Shown here piece by piece: positions 41,635 through 51,194 of a DNA stretch of 61,207 bases. The notes under the pieces are model-generated. The model did not search any database. It saw nothing but the letters and a program-made list of their open reading frames with translations, and was not told where the DNA came from. Made by a program: the position numbers and the translations under genes. Location: contig JAQIBY010000052.1 of assembly GCA_027858835.1 (NCBI GenBank), forward strand, positions 1 through 61,207. The letters are read 5' to 3'. How positions within the stretch are numbered: the first letter of the stretch is position 1; every line of letters starts with the position of its first letter. Source of the DNA: Bacteroidales bacterium (GTDB lineage Bacteria > Bacteroidota > Bacteroidia > Bacteroidales > ML635J-15).

Positions 41635-43836
41635 ATGAAAATAATGACACATAAGAGAATTGATGACGAAGCCATAGTTGATGTTCTAAAGAAATATTTT
41701 GGATTTGACCGTTTCAAAGGCTTGCAGAAAGAAGTTATACGCACACTACTTGACGGAAATGACAGCTTTGTACTCATGCCCACAGGTGGCGGTAAATCTT
41801 TATGCTACCAGCTTCCGGCACTTATGTCAGAAGGAACAGCGATTGTTATATCACCACTGATTGCGCTCATGAAAAATCAAGTGGACGCAATGCGCGGATT
41901 CAGCTCCGACTCCGGAATTGCACACTTTCTTAATTCCTCACTAACAAAAACTGAGATTATAAAAGTGAAAGAAGATGTACTTAGTAAACGTACAAAATTA
42001 CTATATGTCGCGCCGGAATCACTCGGGAAAGAAGAAAATGTTGACTTTTTACGAAAAGTAAACATCTCGTTTTACGCCATTGATGAAGCCCATTGTATTT
42101 CTGAATGGGGACATGATTTTCGTCCCGAATACAGACGCATCCGTCCGATTATTAACGAATTAGGAAAATCCCCAGTCATTGCACTTACAGCAACTGCAAC
42201 TCCGAAAGTACAGCACGATATACAGAAAAACCTTGACATGCTGGATGCAGAAGTATTCAAATCCTCATTCCGCAGAGAAAATCTGTATTATGAGGTACGT
42301 CCAAAACACAATGCAAGCAAGGAAATCATTAAATTTATCCGTAAAAACGAAGGAAAATCAGGAATTATATATTGCCTGAGCAGAAAAAAAGTTGAAGAAC
42401 TTGCGGAAACCTTGATTGTAAACGGCATCAAAGCAAAAGCATATCACGCAGGAATGGATTCCGCAACCCGTTCACAAACTCAGGATGATTTCTTGATGGA
42501 GGAAATTGATGTAATCGTTGCAACCATCGCCTTTGGAATGGGAATCGACAAACCGGATGTTCGTTTTGTGATTCATTACGACATTCCCAAAAGCCTAGAG
42601 TCCTATTATCAGGAAACCGGTCGTGCAGGAAGAGATGGAGGTGAAGGTTTGTGCATTTGTTTTTACAGCTATAACGATATTCAAAAACTGGAAAAATTCA
42701 TGCAGGGAAAACCTGTGGCAGAGCAGGAAATCGGCAAGCAACTTCTTCTGGAAACTGTAGCTTATGCAGAATCTAGCGTTTGCCGTGTAAGACAATTGCT
42801 CAATTATTTCGGCGAAGAAATGAAAGAAAGTTGTGGAAATTGCGACAATTGCCTCAACCCGAAAAAAGAGTTTGAAGGAAAACCTTATCTGGTTCAAGCA
42901 TTGAATGCAATCCTGACCGTAAAAGAACGTTTCAAAGCTGAACACCTTAGTAATGTACTTGTCGGAAATATAAATGCTGCCGTGTCATCTTACAAACACG
43001 ATAAAATAGACATTTTTGGCAGTGGGGCTGAACACGATCACAGGTTTTGGAATGCCGTGTACAGGCAAGCACTCATTGCAAGGCTCATCCGTAAAGACAT
43101 TGAAAATTACGGCCTTTTAAAAATGACAGAAAAAGGCCATGAATATCTTAAAAATCCAAGCTCATTTATGATGGTGGAAAACCACGACTACGAAGCAAAA
43201 GATACAGACACAGAAACTAATCAGGCCGGGAGTAGTGCCGCAGATCCGATTTTGTTTTCAATGCTAAAAAATCAACGAAAAAAAGTTGCAAAACGCTTGG
43301 ATTTACCCCCATATATTATTTTTAGCGACCCATCACTACAGGAAATGACAACCCAATATCCGATTACAACTGAAGAACTAACAAGAATATCAGGTGTTGG
43401 CGTCGGAAAAGCAGAAAAATATGGTGACGAGTTTCTTGATTTGATAAATAAATATGTCGAAGAAAATAATATCGACAGACCACAAGACATGGTAGTGAAA
43501 TCAGTCGTAAAAAAATCAGGGAATAAGGTCTTTATCATTAAAAGCATCGATAAGAAAATGCCGCTGGCGGATATCGCAGATGCCAGAGGACTAAAAATAA
43601 GCGAATTACTTGATGAAATTGAAGTGATTATTAATTCAGGAACAAAAATTAACATTGATTACCATATTACTGAGGAATTAGACGAAGAAAAAGTAGAAGA
43701 TATTTACAACTATTTTCTTGAAGACTCAGAAACCGGTTCTTTGGAAGAAGCACTCGAAGAATTTAAAAACGAAGATGTGTCCGAAGAGGAAATCCGATTG
43801 GTTCGTATTAAATTTATTTCTGCGATGGCAAATTAA
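41635..43836 (+). CDS. recQ: ATP-dependent DNA helicase RecQ
   Basis: A 733-residue 3'-5' helicase for recombination and replication-fork repair. Helicase motifs: Q and 0 motif FGFDRFKGLQKEVI, Walker A MPTGGGKSLCYQLPA (about 48-62), DEAH box at 150-153 (AIDEAHCISEWGHDFRPEY), LTATATPKV, GIIYCLSRKKVE, ATIAFGMGIDKPDVRFVIHY, and motif VI QETGRAGRDG. The zinc site is CRVRQLLNYF ... SCGNCDNC. An RQC winged helix and an HRDC domain (KRLDLPPYIIFSDPSLQEMT, then ISGVGVGKAEKYG) follow, plus a helical C-terminal extension typical of Bacteroidota RecQ. Start could be ATG 41635 or 41644. Confidence 0.96.
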   Translation: MKIMTHKRIDDEAIVDVLKKYFGFDRFKGLQKEVIRTLLDGNDSFVLMPTGGGKSLCYQLPALMSEGTAIVISPLIALMKNQVDAMRGFSSDSGIAHFLNSSLTKTEIIKVKEDVLSKRTKLLYVAPESLGKEENVDFLRKVNISFYAIDEAHCISEWGHDFRPEYRRIRPIINELGKSPVIALTATATPKVQHDIQKNLDMLDAEVFKSSFRRENLYYEVRPKHNASKEIIKFIRKNEGKSGIIYCLSRKKVEELAETLIVNGIKAKAYHAGMDSATRSQTQDDFLMEEIDVIVATIAFGMGIDKPDVRFVIHYDIPKSLESYYQETGRAGRDGGEGLCICFYSYNDIQKLEKFMQGKPVAEQEIGKQLLLETVAYAESSVCRVRQLLNYFGEEMKESCGNCDNCLNPKKEFEGKPYLVQALNAILTVKERFKAEHLSNVLVGNINAAVSSYKHDKIDIFGSGAEHDHRFWNAVYRQALIARLIRKDIENYGLLKMTEKGHEYLKNPSSFMMVENHDYEAKDTDTETNQAGSSAADPILFSMLKNQRKKVAKRLDLPPYIIFSDPSLQEMTTQYPITTEELTRISGVGVGKAEKYGDEFLDLINKYVEENNIDRPQDMVVKSVVKKSGNKVFIIKSIDKKMPLADIADARGLKISELLDEIEVIINSGTKINIDYHITEELDEEKVEDIYNYFLEDSETGSLEEALEEFKNEDVSEEEIRLVRIKFISAMAN

Positions 43837-43843
43837 TGTAAGA

Positions 43844-44950
43844 TCACACCTTTACCAGTCGCCCTTTCCATTTAGGTTTTATAAAAAATGCAGCAAGACT
43901 GCTCATAATTGTCCAAAGCGGATACATAATACTGAGTAAGCCGGTATAGAAAATCGGTGTTTTTATTCGCATTTGCAGACTGACACGCAAAAAAACAAGA
44001 TGATCAAACACGATTTTATGAAACACAAAAAGTGCTAAAACAGTCCATTGTCCGGTTATGAGAAGAAACAATATTACTGCAGAAGCCATAAATTGCAATA
44101 ATCCAAAAACACCGGCAATAAACATACTGAAATTTAAACGATACTTTTTTGTTTTACTCAACCATCTGGCCCTTTGATTCAGTAATTGAGAAAGCGATTC
44201 GCTGGCCGGAGTAATTACCAAAGCAGACGAATGGAAATTAAAGCGGATATTTTTCCCCTGATTTTGCAGGTTATCGAGAAGAAACACATCGTCTCCTGAG
44301 CTCAAATCACGCTTGAACGGGTCGTCCAGCGCTTGTATGCAATCATTTCGTATCAACATGTTTGCCGCATTGCTTAACACTGCTTTTCCAAAACCTGCCG
44401 TTCCCATAGTAATTGCCTGCAAACTCAAAAACTCTGCTTCCTGAAATTTTCCAACAAGATTTTTTCCGTGCATACTTACAGGTCCCAAAACCATATCGGC
44501 ATTTGAATTTTCGGCAAAACAAGCCATTTCAGTTATCCACTTCGGATTCGGATTACAATCTGCATCCGTAAACAGCACAAATTTTGCCCGTGCATGCATC
44601 AAGCCAAGTTCCATTGCTGCTTTTTTGCCTTTAAGCCCGTCGGGTAAATGCAAAAGCAATGTTTTAAATCGTGTAGTTTTTGCAAAGCTATCAAAATCAG
44701 CATCTGTGCCATCTTCCGAATGGTCATCTACAAAAATAAATTGCAATTTTGACAAAGGATATTCCAACTTTTTTAGGGATTCCAATAATACATTTACCCG
44801 ATGTTTTTCATTCCGATAAGGAACAATAACAGATACATCCGGCTTATCGCATAATGACACAAATTTTTTCCCTGAGAGTTTTGATATTCCCCGAAGGATG
44901 AAAAAAATAAAAATGGAATATAATCCTACCGGGATTAAAATCAGCAGCAT
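43844..44950 (-). CDS. Membrane-anchored family 2 glycosyltransferase
   Basis: A 368-residue inner-membrane glycosyltransferase. One N-terminal helix precedes the catalytic domain: VSVIVPYRNEKHRV, FVDDHSEDGT, the DXD motif LFTDADCNPNPKWI, the acceptor-side SSGDDVFL and NQRARWLSKT (the QxxRW signature of processive-type GT2). Three or four C-terminal helices follow. Similar proteins transfer sugars to lipid or polysaccharide acceptors. It is the last gene of a four-gene minus-strand unit with a GNAT protein and two flippase-like proteins, 7 bp downstream of the GNAT gene, suggesting a joint envelope-modification role. Confidence 0.88.
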   Translation of the reverse strand: MLLILIPVGLYSIFIFFILRGISKLSGKKFVSLCDKPDVSVIVPYRNEKHRVNVLLESLKKLEYPLSKLQFIFVDDHSEDGTDADFDSFAKTTRFKTLLLHLPDGLKGKKAAMELGLMHARAKFVLFTDADCNPNPKWITEMACFAENSNADMVLGPVSMHGKNLVGKFQEAEFLSLQAITMGTAGFGKAVLSNAANMLIRNDCIQALDDPFKRDLSSGDDVFLLDNLQNQGKNIRFNFHSSALVITPASESLSQLLNQRARWLSKTKKYRLNFSMFIAGVFGLLQFMASAVILFLLITGQWTVLALFVFHKIVFDHLVFLRVSLQMRIKTPIFYTGLLSIMYPLWTIMSSLAAFFIKPKWKGRLVKV

Positions 44951-44957
44951 AAATTTC

Positions 44958-45407
44958 TTATTTCTTAACCCATTCCAGCATTTGATAATCAGAATCAGCC
45001 ATTCCCATTCTTAAATAAGCATTTATTGCATTCTGATTTTCCCGTTCAACATACAAACGAATCCCGCGATAATCCTGATTTTCTTGAACAATCTCATTTA
45101 AATAATCATACATCATTTTAAAAACTCCCTTGCGGCGATAATCAGGACATACATAAACCGATTGCAACCAAATAAAATACCCTGCGCGCCAATCGCTCCA
45201 CTCCGGAGTAACCATAAAACAGCCAATCAGTATCTTATTATCCACGGCAACGAAATATCGTGCTTTCTGTTTATCATTAAGCACTGCCGTTACGCCGCGC
45301 TTTATGGTTTTCTCATCTAAATTGAGATCCTCGGTTTCTTTTGCCATTGCAATCTGAAACTCGACAAGTTTTGAGATGTCAGTATTAAGTGCTGGACGGA
45401 TTTTCAT
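44958..45407 (-). CDS. GNAT family N-acetyltransferase
   Basis: A 149-residue GCN5-related acetyltransferase. Motif A is WLQSVYVCPDYRRKGVFKMM with the acetyl-CoA-binding R/Q-x-x-G-x-G/A-like RRKGVF; LYVERENQNAINAYLRMGM is the conserved motif B region. The N-terminus KIRPALNTDISKLVEFQIAM is the usual first strand and helix. Its start overlaps the end of the upstream flippase-like gene by 23 bp, showing tight co-expression. The acceptor amine is unknown. Confidence 0.88.
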   Translation of the reverse strand: MKIRPALNTDISKLVEFQIAMAKETEDLNLDEKTIKRGVTAVLNDKQKARYFVAVDNKILIGCFMVTPEWSDWRAGYFIWLQSVYVCPDYRRKGVFKMMYDYLNEIVQENQDYRGIRLYVERENQNAINAYLRMGMADSDYQMLEWVKK

Positions 45408-46371
45408 AATTAATAATTTTTTGAGTTAATAAAAACAAGGCTCCAATTATTGAAACGAATAAAACATTTACAATCCATAACAAAACTGATGCCGAAATTA
45501 CTGCTGCAACCTGAAGGGTAAATGCGCCAAAAAACACAGCCGTTAAACTCGCTCTTAAGCCCGGCTCCCCAATTGTAAACATTGGCAACAAGCTCATGAA
45601 AAAATACAAATTTGCAGCTGACAACAAGACTTCAAAAAAGCGGATTTCAACATCAAAAAAGCCACAGACCAAATAAAACTGTATTACGAACACAGCATAT
45701 CGCAATATACTCAGAAACAATAAATTTAACAAATCGAAAGTGGGCACATCACGTATAGGTTGAATTGCTTCTGCACGTCGTTTTAAAAACGGGATGCGTA
45801 TTAATAAAGCATAAACCCAGTGAAGCCGAAAATAAATGCCCATAATAATAACAGCAAGCAGCAATGATAATATTATCAGCATGTAATTTGACAGCACTAA
45901 TGCGGATGCCTCATGAAAAGTCAATAAAAAAATAAAAAAAGCGGGAATCCCAAACAGTAAGGTTGTAAAAAACTGGGAGTAACTACTTATCAAACTAAGT
46001 ACTGAGCCTTTCGCACGTTTTTCCGGAGGCAGATACAAAATCCTTCCGCCAAATTCGCCAATTCGATTTGGTGTCAACAAGCCAACACTCACCCCACTAA
46101 ACACCGACATAAACGCCTTAACAAAGGATATCCGATACGTTTTTCGCAAAACGAAACGCCATTTCAACGCTTCAAATCCCCAATTTAAAGGAATCAACAG
46201 CAGGACAAGAAGCAATAATTGGTAATTTTCACTCCAGTAATCTGGCAGGGAAGCTAAAACGGTTTTTGTGTCTTCAGCTTTTGTAAGTTTTACATAAGCA
46301 AAACTCAGTGCGGCAATCAACACAACACTTTTTATCAGAAAATCAATCCATTTCCGTTTTTTTTGCTTCAT
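45385..46371 (-). CDS. Flippase-like LPG_synthase_TM protein (first of two paralogues)
   Basis: A 328-residue polytopic membrane protein with about eight helices and no soluble catalytic domain. Features of the lysylphosphatidylglycerol-synthase transmembrane (UPF0104, flippase-like) family: an FEALKWRFVLRKTYRISF loop, VGLLTPNRIGEFGGRILYLP, and FFMSLLPMFTIGEPGLRASL. In MprF this domain flips the lipid; in stand-alone proteins the substrate is not known. It is 4 bp from a second member of the same family upstream and overlaps the GNAT gene downstream. Confidence 0.85.
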   Translation of the reverse strand: MKQKKRKWIDFLIKSVVLIAALSFAYVKLTKAEDTKTVLASLPDYWSENYQLLLLVLLLIPLNWGFEALKWRFVLRKTYRISFVKAFMSVFSGVSVGLLTPNRIGEFGGRILYLPPEKRAKGSVLSLISSYSQFFTTLLFGIPAFFIFLLTFHEASALVLSNYMLIILSLLLAVIIMGIYFRLHWVYALLIRIPFLKRRAEAIQPIRDVPTFDLLNLLFLSILRYAVFVIQFYLVCGFFDVEIRFFEVLLSAANLYFFMSLLPMFTIGEPGLRASLTAVFFGAFTLQVAAVISASVLLWIVNVLFVSIIGALFLLTQKIINYENPSST

Positions 46372-46375
46372 AAAA

Positions 46376-47374
46376 TTAAGGACGTTCCCTATTTACTAAA
46401 GGAAGCCCGATTGTCGCAATTAAACCCGCGATAAGCAACATTACCATTTGTAATCCGTGAACAATCAATGCAAACAATTTTGCATCACTTTCAGGAATTC
46501 CGTAAATCAGCATAGTCTGAATAGTCATAAAATGCCATGCTCCCATCCCATTAGGTGCAGGTGCAACCATTCCATAAGACCCAGCAACAAAAATTGTTAA
46601 AGCAGCCAAACCACCGAGTGATTCAATGCCGGGAAACGCCGGAAAGCAAATCCACAGCATCGAAAAATACATAACATAAATAAATATAGAATGTCCGACA
46701 AAGGCAAAAGGTCTTTTCAGATGAAAAATAGATTTAATTCCTTGAACAAAACTGCGGATAAATTCTCCTGTTTTTGCAAGGACACGATATCTATCGAACA
46801 TTCCCTTGGCGACCAATACAACTAAGCCCAACATGATCAAACCAAATGCGGCAAATGCAAGCCAGAATTGCCATTTAAGCAAAAACCCAAGTTGTGCTTT
46901 AAATTCAGGATTTTCTCCGATAAAATCACCGACAACCGATCCTTGCACAAAAAACACAACAATGGTAAGCAAAACCAGCAATAACATATCCATAGCGCGT
47001 TCGGTGACCATAGTTCCCAGCACTTTAGAAAAGGGAATGTTATCATAACGGGAAACAACCCCACTTCGGGTTACTTCACCAAGACGGGGAATGTAAAGAT
47101 TAACAAAGTACATTACCAATACGGCAAAAAATGTATTAATAAAACGCGGCTTTTTAGGTGCAACAGACTCTAGCAACAAATTCCAACGCAAAGCACGACT
47201 CACGTGTGATGCCATCATCACAAAAATTGCCAGCACTAGCCAGCCCCACTGAATTTCTGACATTTTTTGAAAAAGCTCCCCAAAATCCTGATCACGATAA
47301 ACTAACCACAAAAGAACAGCTCCAATTCCCGTAAAGAGAACAAATTTCAATATATTCTTAATCTGCTTATTCAT
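46376..47374 (-). CDS. Flippase-like LPG_synthase_TM protein (second paralogue)
   Basis: A 332-residue membrane protein of the same flippase-like family: IQWGWLVLAIFVMMASHVSR, ALRWNLLLESVAPKKPRF, NLYIPRLGEVTRSGVVSRYD, TMVTERAMDMLLL and MVAPAPNGMGAWHFM. First gene of the four-gene minus-strand unit (47374 to 43844). A -7 TATATTTG lies upstream, and an unusual GGAGGA stands 2 bp before the ATG; such strong Shine-Dalgarno-like sites are rare in this phylum. Divergent from rsmA. Confidence 0.87.
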   Translation of the reverse strand: MNKQIKNILKFVLFTGIGAVLLWLVYRDQDFGELFQKMSEIQWGWLVLAIFVMMASHVSRALRWNLLLESVAPKKPRFINTFFAVLVMYFVNLYIPRLGEVTRSGVVSRYDNIPFSKVLGTMVTERAMDMLLLVLLTIVVFFVQGSVVGDFIGENPEFKAQLGFLLKWQFWLAFAAFGLIMLGLVVLVAKGMFDRYRVLAKTGEFIRSFVQGIKSIFHLKRPFAFVGHSIFIYVMYFSMLWICFPAFPGIESLGGLAALTIFVAGSYGMVAPAPNGMGAWHFMTIQTMLIYGIPESDAKLFALIVHGLQMVMLLIAGLIATIGLPLVNRERP

Positions 47375-47401
47375 TCCTCCAAAACCTTAATACATTTGTG
47401 A

Positions 47402-47409
47402 CAAATATA
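47402..47409 (-). promoter_or_regulatory. -7 promoter element (TATATTTG) for the flippase-like operon
   Basis: Perfect TAnnTTTG on the minus strand, 27 bp upstream of the ATG at 47374. Confidence 0.6.
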
Positions 47410-47463
47410 GTGATTATTTAGTACGATTTTCGTAATTTGCAATATCTTAAAATCAGCATTGTC

Positions 47464-48219
47464 ATGGTTAAACCAAAAAAACATCTTGGGCAGCATTTTT
47501 TAACTGATCCCGGCATTAGCAGGCGCATTGCGAATGGTCTGATTAATGAAAACAAGCTTCCTGTTCTAGAAATTGGTCCCGGAAAAGGCATACTGACAAA
47601 ACAAATTATGGCAATTCAATCGGATTTTTGGGCGATAGAAACCGACGATGAGTCCATCCCCTATTTGAATGAACACTTCCCAGAGCTATCTGAAAAACTA
47701 ATCCACGCTGATTTCTTAAAGTTTGATTTTCAAGCTTATTTTAAAGGCAAACTCTGTTTAATCGGAAATCTACCCTACAATATCAGCAGTCCAATATTAT
47801 TTAAAATTCTTGACAATAAAGACATTATCGAAGAAACCGTTTTTATGTTGCAAAAAGAGGTTGCGCGCCGAATATGTGCCGATCATAACAATAAAGAATA
47901 CGGGATTTTAAGTGTACTGATTCAAACCTATTATGACACAAAATATCTATTTACGGTAAATGAAGGATCTTTCTTTCCGCCTCCGAAAGTAAAATCGGGT
48001 GTTTTTAGGCTGAAGCGAAATCGAGCACTGCCTTGTCCGGACAATCCGGTTTTACACAAACAAATTATTAAGGCCGCATTCAATCAGCGCAGAAAAACCA
48101 TGAGAAATTCACTTAAAGGCTTTTTATTATCTTTGCCCGAAGATGCAGAATGGTTAGGTCTGAGACCCGAGCAATGCTCAGTTCGTGATTTTATTGAAAT
48201 TAGTAATCAACTAAGTTAA
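47464..48219 (+). CDS. rsmA: 16S rRNA (adenine1518/1519-N6)-dimethyltransferase
   Basis: RsmA/KsgA dimethylates two adjacent adenines in helix 45 of 16S rRNA. Signature: KKHLGQHFLTDPGI at the N-terminus, SAM-binding LEIGPGKGILT, and the catalytic NLPYN motif in LIGNLPYNISSPI; then LQKEVARRI and VNEGSFFPPPKVKSGVFRL. About 251 residues from ATG 47464, where family homology begins; a TTG start at 47437 would add nine unlikely residues. It is followed after 9 bp by mgtE, an arrangement I recall as common in Bacteroidota. Confidence 0.96.
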   Translation: MVKPKKHLGQHFLTDPGISRRIANGLINENKLPVLEIGPGKGILTKQIMAIQSDFWAIETDDESIPYLNEHFPELSEKLIHADFLKFDFQAYFKGKLCLIGNLPYNISSPILFKILDNKDIIEETVFMLQKEVARRICADHNNKEYGILSVLIQTYYDTKYLFTVNEGSFFPPPKVKSGVFRLKRNRALPCPDNPVLHKQIIKAAFNQRRKTMRNSLKGFLLSLPEDAEWLGLRPEQCSVRDFIEISNQLS

Positions 48220-48228
48220 CCCGTAACT

Positions 48229-49590
48229 ATGCAATTTGAACTTAGTAATGAATTTATTCAGGAGCTAAAAGCGCTCATTTCCAATCAGGAAGATGAAAAA
48301 ATTCTCAAAATTCTTGAGGATCTTCATCCTGCTGACATTGCATCAATATATAACGAATTGGATATTGATGAGGCGCGTTATACTTACCTCCTACTAAAGC
48401 CATCCATAGCATCGGATGTGTTGGTAGAGCTGGAAGATGATGACAGAGTACGTTTTTTAAATGTGATTCCCAGTGAATTGATCGCTCATCAATTCATTGA
48501 AAACATGGATTCGGATGATGCTGCAGACATCATGCAAAGCCTCAACGATGACAAACGGGATGATATTCTCGGATTCATTAAAGACAGCGAACAAGCCAGC
48601 GATATTGTTGATTTGTTGAATTTTGATGAAGATACTGCTGGTGGCTTGATGGCAAAAGAACTTATTGCTATCAATGAAAATCTGACAGTAAAAGATGCAT
48701 TGAGCGCAATCCGTGACCAAGCACAGGACATGGATGAGATTTATTATCTCTATGTGGTAGATGATGACAACAAACTTAAAGGCATTGTTTCATTAAAAAA
48801 CTTATTGTTCAAACCTACAACCACTAAAATCATCGATTTAATTGAAGATGATATTATTTCAGTTCGAACGGATACTGACTCAGAGGAGGTTGCGCAAATC
48901 ATGGAAAAATATGACTTGGTTGCTTTGCCGGTTGTGGATCACATCAATCGTTTGGCCGGACGAATTACCATTGATGATGTTGTGGACGTTATCCGTGAAG
49001 AAGCGGAAAAAGATTACCAATTAGTTTCCGGTATTACACACGATGTTGAACCGACAGACAAAGTATGGCTACAGGTAAAATCACGGATACCATGGTTGCT
49101 TATCGGGTTAATGGGCGGAATTTTCGGTGCGTTGGTCATCGGTTATTTTGAAGGTGATTTAATAAAATATGCAGGCATCGCCTTATTTCTGCCTCTAATT
49201 GCTGCAATGGGAGGAAATGCCGGAGTACAAAGCTCTTCAATTATTGTGCAGGGAATTGCCGGTGGAAATATGAACCTGAAAAACACCGGAAAACGACTCG
49301 TGAAAGAGTTTTTGGTGGGTTCACTTAACGGTTTAATTTGTGCCACGCTTATCTTTGCTTACAATCTTTTGTTTTCAGACACATTCGCATTAGCAATATC
49401 TGTAAGTTCTGCCTTAATGATTGTCATTGTTTTTGCCACCATGTTCGGTGCTTTTGTCCCTATAATTTTACATAAACTCAAAATAGACCCAGCACTGGCA
49501 ACCGGACCATTTATCACAACAGCAAATGACATTATAGGATTGTTGATTTATTTATCAATTGCAAGAGTTTTCTTTAATATGATGTTTTAG
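48229..49590 (+). CDS. mgtE: Magnesium transporter MgtE
   Basis: A 453-residue Mg2+ channel. Domains in order: N-terminal helical superhelix (ALISNQEDEKILKILEDLHP, IENMDSDDAADIMQSLNDDK), two CBS domains (about 135-255: DEIYYLYVVDDDNKLKGIVS; LVALPVVDHINRLAGRITID), the plug helix, and five membrane helices with RIPWLLIGLMGGIFGALVIG, the conserved MGGNAGVQSS, and ATGPFITTANDIIGLLIYLS, which holds the Mg2+-selective Asp. The cytosolic domains gate the channel by intracellular Mg2+. Its end overlaps by 4 bp with the convergent permease gene. Confidence 0.96.
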   Translation: MQFELSNEFIQELKALISNQEDEKILKILEDLHPADIASIYNELDIDEARYTYLLLKPSIASDVLVELEDDDRVRFLNVIPSELIAHQFIENMDSDDAADIMQSLNDDKRDDILGFIKDSEQASDIVDLLNFDEDTAGGLMAKELIAINENLTVKDALSAIRDQAQDMDEIYYLYVVDDDNKLKGIVSLKNLLFKPTTTKIIDLIEDDIISVRTDTDSEEVAQIMEKYDLVALPVVDHINRLAGRITIDDVVDVIREEAEKDYQLVSGITHDVEPTDKVWLQVKSRIPWLLIGLMGGIFGALVIGYFEGDLIKYAGIALFLPLIAAMGGNAGVQSSSIIVQGIAGGNMNLKNTGKRLVKEFLVGSLNGLICATLIFAYNLLFSDTFALAISVSSALMIVIVFATMFGAFVPIILHKLKIDPALATGPFITTANDIIGLLIYLSIARVFFNMMF

Positions 49591-50828
49591 GCTTGATTCA
49601 TTGCAACAACCGGATCCAAATCTGCTGCTTGCTTTGCTGGCCAGAATCCACTAATAACACCAATAACACCGGAAATAATTAATCCTGTCAGTATATTGCT
49701 AAAACTCAAAACAAACTCAAAATCAACAAGGCTAGAGCCGATTAAGGTTCCGATATATATTAAAATTAATCCAAGCACACCTCCCATCAAAGATAAAACA
49801 ACAGCTTCAAATAAAAATTGTGTTAGAATAAATCCTGATTTTGCCCCAATTGCTTTTTGAATCCCTATCATTCGTGTTCTTTCCTTTACGGATACAAACA
49901 TGATATTCGCAATGCCAAATCCTCCAACCAAAATCGCAAAACCTCCAATGATAATTCCTGCAATATCAATTGTTGCAAAAATCTTATCCACACCTTGTGA
50001 TATCATACTCGCCTGATTCAACGCAAAATTTGGTTCCTCAAGGGGACTTAATCGCCGATGTGAGCGAAGCAAAATTTCCAGCTCATCATTCATCTGCTGT
50101 ATGCTGACATCCGATTTTGCACGGGTCATAATCATGGGATTCAACTCATTTGAATTCAACTTGAAAATACGCTTTCCGTAATTTACGGGTAGCATAATTA
50201 AATAATCATGACTAGTTGACATCATATTCGCCCCCTCTTTGTCAAACACACCAATCACGGAAACACGCTGTCCGTCCACTTTTATTTCTTTTCCAATCGG
50301 ATTGCCTCCGGAAAATAAATTTTCTGCAATATTATATCCAATAATAGCAACATTACTTCCCACGAGCGATTCCTTTTCACTAAAATATCGCCCCTTGGAG
50401 ATATCAAATTCTCGGTTGTCTTTATAATCATGTGTTGCCACTAAAATAGGGGAATTTGTATTTACTGCCTCATAGCTAACATTACGCATAGCACTACCCA
50501 TATAGGCACAGGCCGCAATATTTTTAGCATTATCCTTAATTAATTCATACTCTTCTAATGTCGGCACCGGGCGATTCATATATTTCCACCAGGCATAATC
50601 CTGTGAGAACTCCCACGGCCATTTTTGAATATAAATTACATCGTCCCCTAAGCTGGAAACAGAGTCGCGAATTTGCTTTTCAAGCGAATCAATTACTGTA
50701 AAAACAGAAATCATCGCAAAAATACCGATAGTAATTCCAAGCAATGACAACAGTGTACGGAGTTTATTAACTCGTAGAGACTGAAATGCAAAGCTTACAC
50801 TTTCTCGTAATAAACGAAAAATTATCAT
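49587..50828 (-). CDS. ABC transporter permease, MacB-like (FtsX family)
   Basis: A 413-residue permease of the MacB/FtsX type. N-terminal ALQSLRVNKLRTLLSLLGIT-like helix (SLRVNKLRTLLSLLGITIGI), then a periplasmic MacB-PCD domain (VIDSLEKQIRDSVSSLGDDV, VAIIGYNIAENLF, GKEIKVDGQRVSVIGVF), and three helices after IMFVSVKERTRMIGIQKAIG. It ends WPAKQAADLDPVVAMNQA, a common form in this family. It needs an ATPase, not encoded nearby, and often a membrane-fusion protein, to export peptides, lipoproteins or drugs. A TAAATTTG lies only 4 bp before the ATG, too close to be used in the ordinary way. Confidence 0.9.
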   Translation of the reverse strand: MIIFRLLRESVSFAFQSLRVNKLRTLLSLLGITIGIFAMISVFTVIDSLEKQIRDSVSSLGDDVIYIQKWPWEFSQDYAWWKYMNRPVPTLEEYELIKDNAKNIAACAYMGSAMRNVSYEAVNTNSPILVATHDYKDNREFDISKGRYFSEKESLVGSNVAIIGYNIAENLFSGGNPIGKEIKVDGQRVSVIGVFDKEGANMMSTSHDYLIMLPVNYGKRIFKLNSNELNPMIMTRAKSDVSIQQMNDELEILLRSHRRLSPLEEPNFALNQASMISQGVDKIFATIDIAGIIIGGFAILVGGFGIANIMFVSVKERTRMIGIQKAIGAKSGFILTQFLFEAVVLSLMGGVLGLILIYIGTLIGSSLVDFEFVLSFSNILTGLIISGVIGVISGFWPAKQAADLDPVVAMNQA

Positions 50829-51144
50829 ACACCAAATTTAGAACAAAAAATCACTATATCTAATTTCTGTAAAGAATTTAACCATGCTTTAACGATTTTA
50901 TCAGAATAAAGTTTAGCTTTTGTTGGATAAAGCAAAAAACTAGAGGGATTATTTATTTACCCAAGCTTATATTTCAGATAAATCCTCACCCGGGGCTATT
51001 CTATTCATGTTTGAGCCCTCCAGTCTCATTACGATAAGCAAAAAAACATTTCTCATACTTCCCCAGAAAATATGCTTGATTCTTTTTGTTCAGCCGGTGG
51101 GCAGACAAGCACAGTTTTTGTTTGATCCTTCAAACTATGTAAAA
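50829..51144. other. Intergenic region, nothing recognised
   Basis: An AT-rich stretch between the permease start and the terminator of the T9SS gene. A 70-codon plus-strand frame from 51007 runs through the terminator and the end of the opposite gene, so it is not credible. No RNA gene seen. Confidence 0.5.
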
Positions 51145-51170
51145 AAAAGACCGGCAAAAACCGGTCTTTT
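51145..51170 (-). terminator. Rho-independent terminator
   Basis: AAAAGACCGG, loop CAAAAA, CCGGTCTTTT: a 10-bp perfect stem flanked by A and T runs. It is 24 bp past the stop of the minus-strand T9SS gene; its symmetry would let it act in both directions. Confidence 0.9.
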
Positions 51171-51194
51171 TAATATGATTTCGATTATATCGAA

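Noticed and set aside
47437-47463. Earlier TTG start for rsmA
   Set aside because: Family homology begins at the ATG at 47464; the extra nine residues have no counterpart.
50833-50840. -7 element TAAATTTG for the MacB-like gene
   Set aside because: It ends 4 bp before the start codon, leaving no room for the transcription start upstream of it unless the mRNA is leaderless or the true start is further in.
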